NCBI RefSeq assembly: GCF_029541745.1
Contig: NZ_CP089746.1
Span: forward strand, 1 to 64,000
Reading direction: 5' to 3'
Origin: Streptomyces sp. LX-29
Lineage (GTDB): Bacteria > Actinomycetota > Actinomycetes > Streptomycetales > Streptomycetaceae
DNA length: 64,000 nucleotides
This document shows, piece by piece, positions 36,382-45,943 of the stretch (the first letter of the stretch is position 1; each line of letters starts with the position of its first letter). The notes below the pieces were generated by a model. The model made no database searches. It had not been told where the DNA came from and was given only the letters and a program-made list of their open reading frames with translations. Both the position numbers and the translations under genes were made by a program.

Positions 36382-37219
36382 GGATCAACGATAGCGCCCT
36401 CGGGACAGCATTGATATCACCGTTATCCGCTTCACGTTGACATCGATAGTATCGGTGGTGCCGTTTTATGAGTTTCATTGGAAACATCAGGACGAGGAGA
36501 ACCGCCATGTCCGACCGTTTGCGGATCATCGGGGTGGAAGAGACCGTCGTCGTACCGGCCGTCTACGAGGCGTACCAGCGGGCCGGATCGCCACAGATCT
36601 TCTCGCGTGGCTTCGGGGACAGCCCGATCGCGAAGAACCTGCACGAGGTCAGCGAGCAGCGGCTGGCCCACATGGACGACCAGGGCATCGACGTCGCCGT
36701 GCTGTCCCTGTCGTCTCCGGGCGTGCAGGACCTGCCCGAGGCCGACGCCGTGACGGTGGCGCGCGAGGCCAATGACCAGCTTGCCGAGATCGTTGCTTCC
36801 CGGCCCGCTCGCTTCCAGGCGTTCGCCGCGATTCCCACCCAGTCGCCGGCTGCGGCCGCGGCCGAGCTGGAGCGCGCGGTGGTCGAACTGGGCTTTCCCG
36901 GGGCCATGCTGTACGGGCGTACCGGAGACAAGCTGGCCGACCACCCGGACAACGACGAGCTGTACGCGATGGCCGAGCGCCTCGCCGTGCCGCTGCACTT
37001 CCACCCGCAGACACCGGTCCAGCCCGTCATCGACGCCTACTACTCCAACCTCCCCGAGCCCATGGGCCCCGTGCTGGCCGGCGCCGGGCTCGGCTGGTAC
37101 TACGACCTCGGCGTCCAGTACCTGCGCATGATCTTCTCGGGGGTCTTCGACCGGTTCCCCGACCTGCAGGTGATCGCCGGGCACTGGGGCGAGGTCGTGA
37201 TGTTCTACCTCGACCACAC

Positions 37220-39192
37220 TGTCGTGTGAGGGCTCAGGACATGCCTGACGCTGTGTAATCAAGTCACTCTTGACAGTGACCGAGGTCGTCTCGACTCTGA
37301 TGTCGTGGAGAAAGACGCGGTTGACCAGCGGCATCGTGACTGGCTGGTCGAACAGAGGTACCGGGCGGTTCTTGAGGTACTGAACGGGGCACCGGTCACC
37401 GAGGTTGCCGTCCGCTACGGGGTCTCGCGGCAGTCGATCTATACGTGGAAGGCCAAGCACGCCGCTGGCGGCTTCGCCGCTCTGAAGGAACTGTCCCGAC
37501 GGCCACGGTCGAGCCCGACGCGACTGCCGGCCGAGGTCGAGGCACTGGCCTGTGAGATGCGCCGGGCCCATCCGCGGTGGGGAGCCCGCAGGATCGCCCA
37601 CGAGCTCGCTCGCGCTGGCGTGCCCTCGCCGCCTTCGCGGGCGACCGTTCACCGGGTGCTGGTCCGCAACGGCCTGGTCCGACGTCAGAAACAGCAGCAT
37701 CGGCGCAAGTACAAGCGGTGGCAGCGCGAGGCCCCGATGCATCTGTGGCAGCTCGACCTGGTCGGCGGGATCTTTCTGGCCGACGGCCGTGAATGCAAGA
37801 TGCTCACCGGCATCGACGACCATTCCCGGTTCGTCGTCGTTGCCGAGGTCCTGGCCGTGCCCTCAGGGCGGGCCGTCGCGGACGCCTTCGTGCGGGCGAT
37901 GCGGACCTACGGAGTGCCGGCCGAGGTCCTGACCGACAACGGCAAGCAGTTCACCGGTCGATTCACCCGGACCGGCCCGACGGAAGTCCTGTTCGAACGA
38001 GTCTGCCGGGAGAACGGCGTCACGTCGAAGCTGACCAAGCCGTACTCACCGACGACAACAGGGAAGATCGAACGGTGGCACCTGACCTTGAGGAGAGAAC
38101 TCCTCGACGCCTCGGGCCCGTTCCTGGACCTGCCCACCGCGCAGAACGCCATCACTGAATGGGTGCACGCCTACAACCACTCCCGACCGCACCAGGCGCT
38201 GGAGATGGCGACGCCGGCGAGCCTGTTCCGGCCAGCCTCGCAGCCCGAGACGACCACCGTCATCCCGCGTCCGCGCCAGGCCGCGGCAAAGACGGCCTCG
38301 CCCACGGCGGATCCTGCGGAACCGCTTCTCATGCCGTCCGCCGGGGCGCTCGAGTTCGACACCGTCGTGGCCGCCAGCGGCCAACTCGCGGTCCTGCCGT
38401 CCGTCCAGCGAATCAAGATCGGCGCTGCCCATGGTGGCCAACGGGCACATGTCTGGGTGGACGAGTACAGCGTCCACGTCTTCGTCGCCGGACAGCTGGT
38501 CAAGACCGTTCCGTCGAACCTCGACGCGGACGACCTTCACACCCTGCGACTTCGAGGAGCACGGCCGGCCGGGCCGCCGCCGGCCACCGCGGCAGCGGAG
38601 GGACTGAAGGCACTGCCCGACTACGCGGCCGTCGACGTCGACCGCAGCCTCGACCATGAAGGCAAGACGACGCTGGGCGGACAGAAGATCAAGATCGGGG
38701 CAGAACTCGCCAAACAGCGGGTCACCCTGCGACTGGACGGACATCTCCTGCACGTCATCCACGAAGGGTTGCTGGCCAAGACACTGCCTTCCCCGCTCCC
38801 CGCCGACACGCGAAGGAAGCTCCACGGAGCCCGCGTCGCCGACACCGAACTTCCGGCGACCGCCCCCGGGCCGATCAGCGTCGAACGAAAGGTTCCGCGC
38901 GATGGCGTGGTGATGGTCGCCCGCCAGAGACTGCGCGTCGGGCGCACCTACGCGGGGAAGATCGTCACGATCTACGTCGAGGACACTCACTTCCGTGTCA
39001 CCCTCGACGGGGCTGAGCTGGCGCTCCACCACCGCAAAGACCAGCACCCGGTCACCCGCTGGAAAGCGAAGATCCACGCCCCCAAGACCTGATCCCTGTC
39101 CAGCAACTCCTGGAACTATCAACCATGTCCTGAGACAGTCACGAATGTCTTGGGACGGAAGCGTCCAAGATCTTCTGAGACCTCACACCACA
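37220..39192 (+). mobile_element. IS481-like insertion sequence with long transposase
   Basis: A 1973-bp element flanked by the 7-bp duplication ACCACAC (37213-37219, 39193-39199). The left end starts TGTCGTGTGAGGGCTCAG; the right end, inward, starts TGTGGTGTGAGGTCTCAG, a good terminal inverted repeat. Further CTCAGGACATG motifs sit inside both ends and may be transposase sites. The single transposase gene is intact. Confidence 0.88.
37305..39092 (+). CDS. DDE transposase (IS481-like) with duplicated C-terminal domain
   Basis: This 595-residue protein is long for IS481. It has a helix-turn-helix (VTEVAVRYGVSRQSIYTWKA), an integrase core with Asp in HLWQLDLVGG, Asp in VLTDNGKQFTG and Glu in TTGKIERWHLTLRREL, then about 250 extra residues. 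These contain three related modules with the pattern R-I/L-K/R-V/I-G...A-G/H-K/Q...V.V (VQRIKIGAAHGGQRAHVWVD; GQKIKIGAELAKQRVTLRLD; RQRLRVGRTYAGKIVTIYVE), each probably a small beta-barrel. An ATG-like start near 37305 is assumed. No damage was seen. Confidence 0.85.
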   Translation: MEKDAVDQRHRDWLVEQRYRAVLEVLNGAPVTEVAVRYGVSRQSIYTWKAKHAAGGFAALKELSRRPRSSPTRLPAEVEALACEMRRAHPRWGARRIAHELARAGVPSPPSRATVHRVLVRNGLVRRQKQQHRRKYKRWQREAPMHLWQLDLVGGIFLADGRECKMLTGIDDHSRFVVVAEVLAVPSGRAVADAFVRAMRTYGVPAEVLTDNGKQFTGRFTRTGPTEVLFERVCRENGVTSKLTKPYSPTTTGKIERWHLTLRRELLDASGPFLDLPTAQNAITEWVHAYNHSRPHQALEMATPASLFRPASQPETTTVIPRPRQAAAKTASPTADPAEPLLMPSAGALEFDTVVAASGQLAVLPSVQRIKIGAAHGGQRAHVWVDEYSVHVFVAGQLVKTVPSNLDADDLHTLRLRGARPAGPPPATAAAEGLKALPDYAAVDVDRSLDHEGKTTLGGQKIKIGAELAKQRVTLRLDGHLLHVIHEGLLAKTLPSPLPADTRRKLHGARVADTELPATAPGPISVERKVPRDGVVMVARQRLRVGRTYAGKIVTIYVEDTHFRVTLDGAELALHHRKDQHPVTRWKAKIHAPKT

Positions 39193-39345
39193 ACCACACC
39201 GGCTTCTTCGGTGAGGCAGGCGGTCTGCTGTCCTGTGACAGTTGATCTTCCTCTTTGTCACTGAATCTTGCTCAAGCTCGGCTTGTTGCCACTACGGTTT
39301 ACTCGATTGGGGCGGGGTGACCGGGTGAGCACTGCGGGTGCGTTA

Positions 39346-40244
39346 GGCAGTTTCGTTTGGATCAGCCGGTCGTTGGTCTGGGTGTGCCGTTGACTGACGC
39401 GCAGTGGGCGCGGATCGAGCCGTTGCTCCCGGACCGGACGCCGAGGCGCGGTGGTCGGTGGCGGGACCATCGGGAGGTGATCGACGCGATCGCCTTCAAG
39501 TTCCAGACCGGAACCCAGTGGGTGCACCTTCCGGAGAAGTACGGCAACTGGCGAGGCGTCTACAACCGGCTGCGTATGTGGGCCGTCGACGGCACCTGGG
39601 AGCGAGTGTTCACCGCTCTCATAGCCCAGGCCGACGCGGACGAGGACCTGAACTGGGCCGTCTCTGTGGACTCCACGATCGTGCGAGCACACCAGCACGC
39701 TGCCGGGGCCCGCAAAAGGGGGCCCCGGCTGGAGAACCGGCCGACCACGCCATCGGCCGGTCCCGCGGCGGGCTGACCACGAAGATCCACCTCGCGGCCG
39801 ACGGCGACTGCCGGCCCCTGGCCTTCGTCCTCACGGCCGGCCAGGCCGGCGATGCACCCGCCTTCGGCGAGGTCATGGCCCGTCTGCGCGTTCCCCGCCG
39901 ACGTGGACGACCTCGCACCAGGCCGGACGTCGTCCTGGCCGACAAGGCGTACTCCTCACGTGCGATCCGCGAGCATCTACGCCAGCGCGGCATCCGGGCA
40001 GTGATCCCCACCCGGGCGGATCAGCGCGGCCACCGGCTGCGTCGCGGCAGACACGGTGGGAGGCCACCCGCTTTCGACCGTGACGCGTACAAGCAGCGCA
40101 ATACCGTCGAGCGGTGCATCAACCGCCTGAAGCAGTGGCGAGGGATCGCCACCCGCTACGAGAAGACAGCGGTCATCTACCTGGCCGGACTCCACATCGC
40201 GGGCATCTTCCTCTGGTCCGCTCGGTGATCCAAACGAAACCGCC
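39346..40244 (+). mobile_element. IS5-family (IS427 group) element, copy 1
   Basis: An 899-bp element with 19-bp terminal inverted repeats (GGCAGTTTCGTTTGGATCA on the left; the right differs by one base) and a TA duplication. It is the same length as, and by eye identical to, copy 2 at 57307-58205. It is inserted in codon 7 of tnsA. Confidence 0.93.
39357..40228 (+). CDS. IS5-family transposase, two overlapping frames (copy 1)
   Basis: The transposase is encoded in two frames, 39357-39776 and a -1 frame ending at 40228, joined by a probable programmed frameshift at the AAAAGGGGG run near 39714-39722. The first frame supplies the N-terminus and Asp in AVSVDSTIVRAHQ; the second supplies GRSRGGLTTKIHLAADGDCR, Asp in VVLADKAYSS and Glu in NTVERCINRLKQWRGIATRY. 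This organisation is typical of the IS427 group. Confidence 0.9.
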
Positions 40245-40986
40245 TAGAGCGTGACACCGCCGGAGGCGGATTCACGCTCCGGTTCGGCGGCACTGGAGGC
40301 CACGAGCGGGTTGTTCCGTTGGGTCAGTGCCGTGGGCTGGCGTGGGAGGAGGCAGCTCCGGTACGGACGTTCCGCTGGTCGCGCGGACTCGGGCATTTCC
40401 CAGGCTGGTGGTGGGCCGCATCGACTGGACGTCATGTGGGGTTCGAGTCGTGGCTGGAACAGGACCGGCTGATCCTGTTGGACTTCGATCCGGATGTCGT
40501 GGGGATCGCTTCGCAGCCGTTCTGGCTGCACTGGCACGACGGGAAAGAGAAGCGGCGCCACGCCCCGGACTACTTCGTACGGCTCGCCGACGGCCGTGCT
40601 CGCGTGGTCGATGTCCGTGCCGAGGACCAGGTCGACGAGCGGACAGCTGAGGCGTTCGCAGCCACCGAGCGGGCCTGTTCGGCGGTCGGCTGGGAGTTCA
40701 GGCACGTCGGTGTCCCGGACCCTGCGCTGATGGCAAATCTGCGGTGGCTTGCCCGCTATCGGCATCCGCGCTGCGCCGGCAGACGTGAGATCGCAGCCCG
40801 GCTACAGGAGACCTTCGCAGCACCGACGCCGTTGCTGACGGGAGCCGAGGACGTCGGGGACCGGCTGGCGGTGTTGCCCGCGCTGTTTCATCTGATGTGG
40901 AGGCAGGAATTGGTGGCCGATCTCGCGCATGAGCGACTGGGCCCCACCACACTGGTGAGGGCCGCTGGCTCAGCGGGGGGCTCGTC

Positions 40987-43083
40987 GTGAACGCGGGGCG
41001 TCGGCCGCGGCGGCCTGTGGGGGTGTCGATCGGTGATCGAGTGCGAGTGGCCGGGGTTCTGCACACGGTGATCGCGGTGTCCGGCACGACCGTGCGTCTG
41101 GCGGACACGGATGGTGCGGTCACCGATATCGGCCTGATCGAGTTGTCGGCGGCCGACGATTTCGAGGTGGTACGCGCGTCGTCGCGGACACCGGTTCCGC
41201 CGGCGACGCCGTTGGAGGGGCTGCCGGAGGCAGTGGCGGCGGAGGCGTTGTGGTGGGAACAGCACATCGTGGAGGTGATGCGCGGGGTTCCGCCGCAGGC
41301 GCCTGCCGGCACGAGGCCGAAGCCGGAGTACGACCCGGCAGTGGTGTCGCTGACCCGCCGCGAGCAGGCCAAGGCAGCGGAACTGACTGCTGCGGGGCGG
41401 CCGGTGACGCCAAGCGCGATCGCCAAGCGACGCCGCCGCTATGAGGCCCACGGAGTGGTCGGGATGGCCGACCACCGGTCCGCCAAGCCCGTCAGCGCGC
41501 ACGGCCGGGTGGACCCGCTGGTGGTGGAGGCGATGCAGAAGGCGATCGCCGAGGCCGCCCGGGATTCCACCCGGACGGCGACCTACCTGTTCTGGAGGAC
41601 CGGTCAGATCCTCGACGAGGATCACGGCCGGGGCTCGGTGGAGCTGCCGTCCCAGCGCAGTCTCTACCGGCTGCTGGAGAAACTGTCGGCGGGCAAGCAC
41701 ACCACCGGATCGGCCCGCACCCGCCGGTCGCTGGCGGACCGTCCCCACGGGCCGTTCGGCGAAAGAAGTGCGACGGCACCGGGCGAGCTCATGCAGATGG
41801 ACTCCACCCCGCTGGACGTGCTGGTCCGCCTGGACGACGGGGTCCCCGCCCGAGTGGACCTGACCGGCATGATCGATGTCGCGACCAGAAGCCTCACCGC
41901 GGCGGTGCTGCGGCCGACAACCAAGTCCGTGGACGCCAGCGTGTTGCTGGCCCGCACCGTCACTCCCGAGCCGATGAGGCCCGGCTGGGCCCAGGCGCTG
42001 GCGATGTCACGCTCGGCGTTACCGTTCAGGCGGCTGCTGGACATTGACGCTCGAATGGAGCACGCCGCCGCCCGGCCAGTCATCGTCCCCGAGACCATCG
42101 TGGTCGACCAGGGGAAGGTGTTCATCTCCCGCAACTTCCGGGCCTCCTGCAACTTTTTGGGCATCAACTTCCAGCCAGTTCACGACGCCTCGGGCTGGGA
42201 GAAGGGCCATATCGAGCGGATGCTGGGGTCCGTCGGAACTCTGTTCGCCCAGTTCCTGGCCGGATACACCGGCTTCAACGCCGAACGCCGCGGCCGGCAC
42301 GTCGAACAACAGCCGCTCTGGCCCTTGCTGGAGCTGCAGGAACTCCTGGACGAGTGGATCGTGGTCTGGCAGAGCCGGCCCCACGACGGACTGCGCGATC
42401 CCCTTCACCCCGGGCGGATGTTCAGCCCGAACGAGAAGTACGCCGCTCTCGTCGAGACGGCCGGCTATGTCCCGGTCGCGTTGTCGGCTGATGACTACAT
42501 CGAGCTGCTGCCCGCGACCTGGCGGGCGATCAACGCCTACGGCGTGAAGATCAAGCACCGGACTTACGACGACCAGGCCCTCAACCCGCTGCGGCAGCAG
42601 CGGTCAGGCGTCAAGGACCGCAAGGATCTCTGGGAGATCCACTACGACCCCTACGACGTGTCCCGCATCTGGGTCCGTGACCACTGGAACGGCGGCTGGA
42701 TCACCCTTTTCTGGAAACAACTGCACCGCGTTGCCGCCCCGTTCGGCGAACTGGCCTGGGACCACACCCGCCGCACCCTGCCCGGAGCGAGTGAGGAGCA
42801 ACTCGCCGATGCCGTCGCCGACCTGCTGCGACGCGCCCATCAGGGATCCGCTGACCGTGGTGACCCAGGCACCAGGGCCAGGCTCAGCCGCCGGGACCGG
42901 CGCGTCGCAGCCCGCACCAAATCCAGTCCGCCCTCCACCCCAATCGCGCCCGAGGCTCCCCCTGCCGACCGCGTTGCTGACGGGGAAGCGGGCCAGGCCG
43001 ACGACGCTCCCGAGGAGAACATCGCCAAGGTGATACCGATGCCGATCTTCGACCCGTTCACCGAAGCGGACAAGCGGTGGTGA
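40987..43083 (+). CDS. TnsB-like DDE transposase of transposon B
   Basis: A 698-residue transposase with an N-terminal DNA-binding region (helix-turn-helix-like PVTPSAIAKRRRRYEAHGVV) and integrase core. The catalytic triad is intact: D272 in LMQMDSTPLDV, D374 in VVDQGKVF and E410 in EKGHIERMLGS. A Mu-type C-terminal domain (KIKHRTYDDQALNPL; YDPYDVSRIWVRD) and a Pro/Ala-rich tail follow. GTG 40987 overlaps the tnsA stop by four bases. It is clearly divergent in sequence from the TnsB of element A, so the two elements are not recent copies. Confidence 0.92.
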   Translation: MNAGRRPRRPVGVSIGDRVRVAGVLHTVIAVSGTTVRLADTDGAVTDIGLIELSAADDFEVVRASSRTPVPPATPLEGLPEAVAAEALWWEQHIVEVMRGVPPQAPAGTRPKPEYDPAVVSLTRREQAKAAELTAAGRPVTPSAIAKRRRRYEAHGVVGMADHRSAKPVSAHGRVDPLVVEAMQKAIAEAARDSTRTATYLFWRTGQILDEDHGRGSVELPSQRSLYRLLEKLSAGKHTTGSARTRRSLADRPHGPFGERSATAPGELMQMDSTPLDVLVRLDDGVPARVDLTGMIDVATRSLTAAVLRPTTKSVDASVLLARTVTPEPMRPGWAQALAMSRSALPFRRLLDIDARMEHAAARPVIVPETIVVDQGKVFISRNFRASCNFLGINFQPVHDASGWEKGHIERMLGSVGTLFAQFLAGYTGFNAERRGRHVEQQPLWPLLELQELLDEWIVVWQSRPHDGLRDPLHPGRMFSPNEKYAALVETAGYVPVALSADDYIELLPATWRAINAYGVKIKHRTYDDQALNPLRQQRSGVKDRKDLWEIHYDPYDVSRIWVRDHWNGGWITLFWKQLHRVAAPFGELAWDHTRRTLPGASEEQLADAVADLLRRAHQGSADRGDPGTRARLSRRDRRVAARTKSSPPSTPIAPEAPPADRVADGEAGQADDAPEENIAKVIPMPIFDPFTEADKRW

Positions 43084-44102
43084 GCCAGGAGCCAGGGCAG
43101 GGTGGGAATCCCACAGATGGGTACGGGCATCTGCAGCTGACCACCCTGCCGGGCTGGCGCGGGTTCGCCACCGAGATACCCGCAATGCCGGAGCTGCTGC
43201 CCGAGGCGATCTGGTCGGGTCTCGCGGACGACAAACGAGCCTGCTACGACGATGACCGCATCGACCACCACTCACGGTTGCTGGTGGTCCAGACTCCCAC
43301 GATCCGCCAGGTCATCACCTCGGGCCGCCGCCTGATCCAAATGAACAAGAACGCCCACTACGGACGATGCGGCCTGATGGTCTCAGGCCCTGCCAGAACC
43401 GGCAAAACCACCGCGCTGACCCAGCTCGGCAAGACCGTCGAGGTGATCCACCGAAGGCGTCACCCGAACTCCTCCAGCGACATCCCGGTCATCTACATCA
43501 CCGTCCCACCCGCCGCCACCCCCAAGATGATCGCGATGGAGTTCGCTCGGTTCTTCGACCTGCCGATCTCCACCAGGAGCAACATCACCGACATCGCCGA
43601 CGCGGTCTGCGGCGTCAGTACGGACGCCCACGTGACCCTCGTCGCGGTCGACGAACTCCACAACCTCAACACCGCCACACGCGCCGGCGCCGAAGCCTCC
43701 GACACCCTGAAGTACTTCTCCGAACGCATCCCGGCCACCTTCGTCTATGCCGGAATCAGCCTGGAACGCACCGGACTGCTCTCCGGCCCTCGCGGAGAAC
43801 AGATCGCCGGCCGGTTCGGCATGGTCCGCACCGGACCGTTCGGCCAGGACCAGCAGTGGACCGCGCTGATCGCAGCCCTGGAGGACAGCCTGAGGCTCCA
43901 CCGCCACCGGCCCGGTGCCCTCACCCGACTCGACCGCTACCTGCACCAGCGCACCCACGGGATGATCGGAAGCCTGCTCTGGCTAATCCGCGGCGCCGCC
44001 ATCAATGCCGTCCTGGACGGCACCGAGAAGATCACCAAGAAGAGCCTCGACACCGTCGACGCCGACTTCACTTCCCAATCCCCACGGCCACCCGCCACGT
44101 GA
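43080..44102 (+). CDS. TnsC/TniB-like AAA+ ATPase of transposon B
   Basis: A 340-residue ATPase with full Walker A GPARTGKT (103-110) and Walker B VTLVAVDELHNL. GTG 43080 overlaps the tnsB stop (GTGA); a GTG one codon earlier is possible. Sensor-type residues follow in FVYAGISLERTG, and R-rich helices close the domain. A long plus-strand frame across 43367-45460 is a shadow of this gene and tniQ. Confidence 0.92.
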   Translation: MSQEPGQGGNPTDGYGHLQLTTLPGWRGFATEIPAMPELLPEAIWSGLADDKRACYDDDRIDHHSRLLVVQTPTIRQVITSGRRLIQMNKNAHYGRCGLMVSGPARTGKTTALTQLGKTVEVIHRRRHPNSSSDIPVIYITVPPAATPKMIAMEFARFFDLPISTRSNITDIADAVCGVSTDAHVTLVAVDELHNLNTATRAGAEASDTLKYFSERIPATFVYAGISLERTGLLSGPRGEQIAGRFGMVRTGPFGQDQQWTALIAALEDSLRLHRHRPGALTRLDRYLHQRTHGMIGSLLWLIRGAAINAVLDGTEKITKKSLDTVDADFTSQSPRPPAT

Positions 44103-44111
44103 TCAATACCC

Positions 44112-45353
44112 ATGCTGCCCCGAGAACGAGCCGAGAGGATCCTCACCCTGCACGCGGCCGGATGGCCGGTGCAGGCCATCGCCGACCACATCGGCCACAG
44201 CCACCAAACCGTCCGCGACTACATCAACGGCCGGAGAACGCCAGGGACTCGGGCCCCACGGCCAAGCCTGCTCGCCGAACCCCTCGCCAGCTACTGCCGT
44301 CAGCGGCTCGCCGAAGATCCGCACCTGCGGACCAGCGTTCTGTTCAAAGAAGTAGCCGACCTCGGCTTCCAGGGAAGCCGAGCAACCTTCTATCGCGAAC
44401 TGAAGCGCCGACACCGCCTGCTGGTCCCGGCGGACCGCCAGGAAACCAACTCGCAGGAGGAGCCTCCCCGGGCCCCATCCGGGATGTCCCGCACACTCAC
44501 TCGCAGGCACGAGCGGACACCGGTGCTGCCACAGCGAGTCCCTCCGATCGCAGGAGAAACCCTCAACTCCTACCTGGCCCGCATCGCCCAGGCCAACCAC
44601 CTCACCGCCATCGAGGTACTGGCAGTACTGCCCACCTGGTTCTCCACGAAGACCAACAACATCGACGACCGAGCCCAGCACCACATGCTCGCCCCCGCAG
44701 CCACCCACGCCCTGCACGAACTCGCTCACCTCACCAGCACCACTCCCGTCGGCCTGGCTCGCGCACTCCCCGCCTTCGGCACCGACGAAAGCCCCGTCCG
44801 GGCCACGACCGCCTGCCACCGGTGCACTGCCCGCCTCGGCATCCACCAGCCCGTCCCCGTCCACCTCCCGATTCACCACAAGGTCTGCACACGGCACGGA
44901 ATCTGGCTCAGCGATCTCGGAGAACCCCACCTCGACCTCTCCATATGCCTCGAGATCACCACCGCCCAACACCGGGCGAACCGCCTCCTCCGCCGCTTCA
45001 CACCCCAGCAGCTCACCCTCGCCCACCAGAGCGCGGTCGAAGCCGTCCCATCCTGGCCGGCCTCCCCAGCCACCGTCCCGCACCACTGGAGATACCGGCT
45101 CCTCGCACTGCAGACCCACAATCACCAACGCGGCGTCCCGACCGACCTCGACGCCTACACGCACGCAGCGATCTACCCCGACGCCCTCGAACTCGCCGCA
45201 TCAGTGCTCGCCAAGCATCCTCACGATCCAGCAAGATCCACTGGCGAGAGCTCTCCGCATCTCCGAACGACGGCACCCACGGTTCACGGCCACTTCGCCA
45301 CTCAAGATTCCTCGTCGCAGGTCAGAGCGACCGCGTCAAGGACGACTCGGTGA
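44112..45353 (+). CDS. TniQ with N-terminal helix-turn-helix, transposon B
   Basis: The 413-residue product is a fusion. Residues 1-45 are an IstA/Hin-like helix-turn-helix: RILTLHAAGWPVQAIADHIG followed by HSHQTVRDYING. Residues about 140-390 are TniQ: RVPPIAGETLNSYLARIAQA, then CHRCTARLGIHQ and VCTRHGIWLSDLGE, the CxxC/CxxH zinc site. The HTH could let TniQ choose a DNA target directly. The stop is only 9 bases inside the right end of the transposon, so the last codons overlap TnsB binding sites. Confidence 0.88.
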   Translation: MLPRERAERILTLHAAGWPVQAIADHIGHSHQTVRDYINGRRTPGTRAPRPSLLAEPLASYCRQRLAEDPHLRTSVLFKEVADLGFQGSRATFYRELKRRHRLLVPADRQETNSQEEPPRAPSGMSRTLTRRHERTPVLPQRVPPIAGETLNSYLARIAQANHLTAIEVLAVLPTWFSTKTNNIDDRAQHHMLAPAATHALHELAHLTSTTPVGLARALPAFGTDESPVRATTACHRCTARLGIHQPVPVHLPIHHKVCTRHGIWLSDLGEPHLDLSICLEITTAQHRANRLLRRFTPQQLTLAHQSAVEAVPSWPASPATVPHHWRYRLLALQTHNHQRGVPTDLDAYTHAAIYPDALELAASVLAKHPHDPARSTGESSPHLRTTAPTVHGHFATQDSSSQVRATASRTTR

Positions 45354-45943
45354 CACAGGACATCTGCGGCAGCCCCTGGCGGACTACTTCAAGCAGAACT
45401 TCTGGGTTGCCGGCAGTGGCACCAACAGCCCCCGTTACTTGCGCTGGACCGCCGAAGTGATGGGAACCGACCGGATGCTGTACTCCACCGACTACCCCTT
45501 CACCTTCGGCTTCCGCCCCGGCGGCTTCCCCTACGTCGACACCAGCAACGGCGAAGCCCGCTCCTTCCTGGAGAACTCGCCCTTCACCGACGAGCAGAAG
45601 GCCGACATCGGCCACCGCAACTGGGAACGCCTCACCGCCCGCGCCAAGCGCCTGACGGTCTGAAGCGCCACCTACAGTGGCCAGCCGGAGCACCACCGCG
45701 CGCTCTGGCCGGCCCTCACGGCCCCACCGAGGCGGACCTCGGCCCACGCCGGATCCGGGGCGAACGCGGTCGTCACCATCCCCGCCTGGCGGCTTCCTGC
45801 GCTCTGGGGCAGGCCCCCGCCTGTCGTCAAACGATCGAATGACGACAGATCGCGCTCTGGTCTGCGGCGGGGGCGGCACCGCGGACCGCACTCCGGCAGG
45901 GGAAGGGGAACGGCCGTGCCGTCGGCTGCCGCCGCCCAGCTGA

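Larger units (their letters stand above)
39325..40990 (+). pseudogene. tnsA of Tn7-like transposon B, interrupted by IS5
   Basis: GTG 39325 starts VSTAGAL; after 7 codons IS5 copy 1 intervenes (TA duplication at 39344-39345 and 40245-40246), and the frame resumes at 40247 as ERDTAGGGFTLRFGGTGG. Reconstructed length is about 254 residues. The nuclease core is normal: FESWLEQD with Glu, HAPDYFVRLADG with Asp, then VVDVRAED (Arg in the usual Lys place). Unless translation restarts downstream, transposon B now lacks TnsA. The stop overlaps the GTG of tnsB. Confidence 0.85.
39229..45362 (+). mobile_element. complete Tn7-like transposon B (tnsA-tnsB-tnsC-tniQ)
   Basis: The left end begins TGTCCTGTGACAGTTGATC and the right end, read inward, begins TGTCCTGTGTCACCGAGTC; both start TGTCCTGTG. 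The element is flanked by the 5-bp duplication TCTGC (39224-39228 and 45363-45367), the duplication length of Tn7-type elements. It is 6134 bp including an 899-bp IS5 copy in tnsA. It carries no cargo besides the transposition genes. The target is inside an amidohydrolase gene. Confidence 0.9.
36507..45663 (+). pseudogene. amidohydrolase (family 2), split in three by two insertions
   Basis: Segments 36507-37219, 39200-39228 and 45368-45663 join, after removing one copy of each target duplication, into one 1038-base frame (345 residues). The protein is a TIM-barrel amidohydrolase of the aminocarboxymuconate/resorcylate decarboxylase type: N-terminal RLRIIGVEETVVVPAVYEAY, then LHFHPQTP and VIAGHWGEVVMFYLDHT, with the barrel finished by LRQPLADYFKQNFWV and MLYSTDYPFTFG. 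ATG 36507 is chosen for its GAGGAG site. The middle fragment GFFGEAGG lies between the two elements. Both cuts are clean, so the gene was functional until recently. TetR at 35623 is the probable regulator. Confidence 0.88.

Noticed and set aside
39120..39180. CATGTCCTGAGACA at 39123 taken first as the right end of the IS481-like element
   Set aside because: The outer sequence gives a longer inverted repeat (TGTnGTGTGAGG) and a 7-bp duplication and restores the amidohydrolase frame, so the inner motif is a subterminal site.
37220..45362. a single large transposon spanning both elements in the amidohydrolase gene
   Set aside because: Separate target duplications (ACCACAC and TCTGC) and a 29-base host fragment between them show two independent insertions.
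43367..45460. long open frame of 697 codons on the plus strand
   Set aside because: It is extremely Arg/Pro-rich and lies in the other frame of tnsC and tniQ, which have clear domain motifs.
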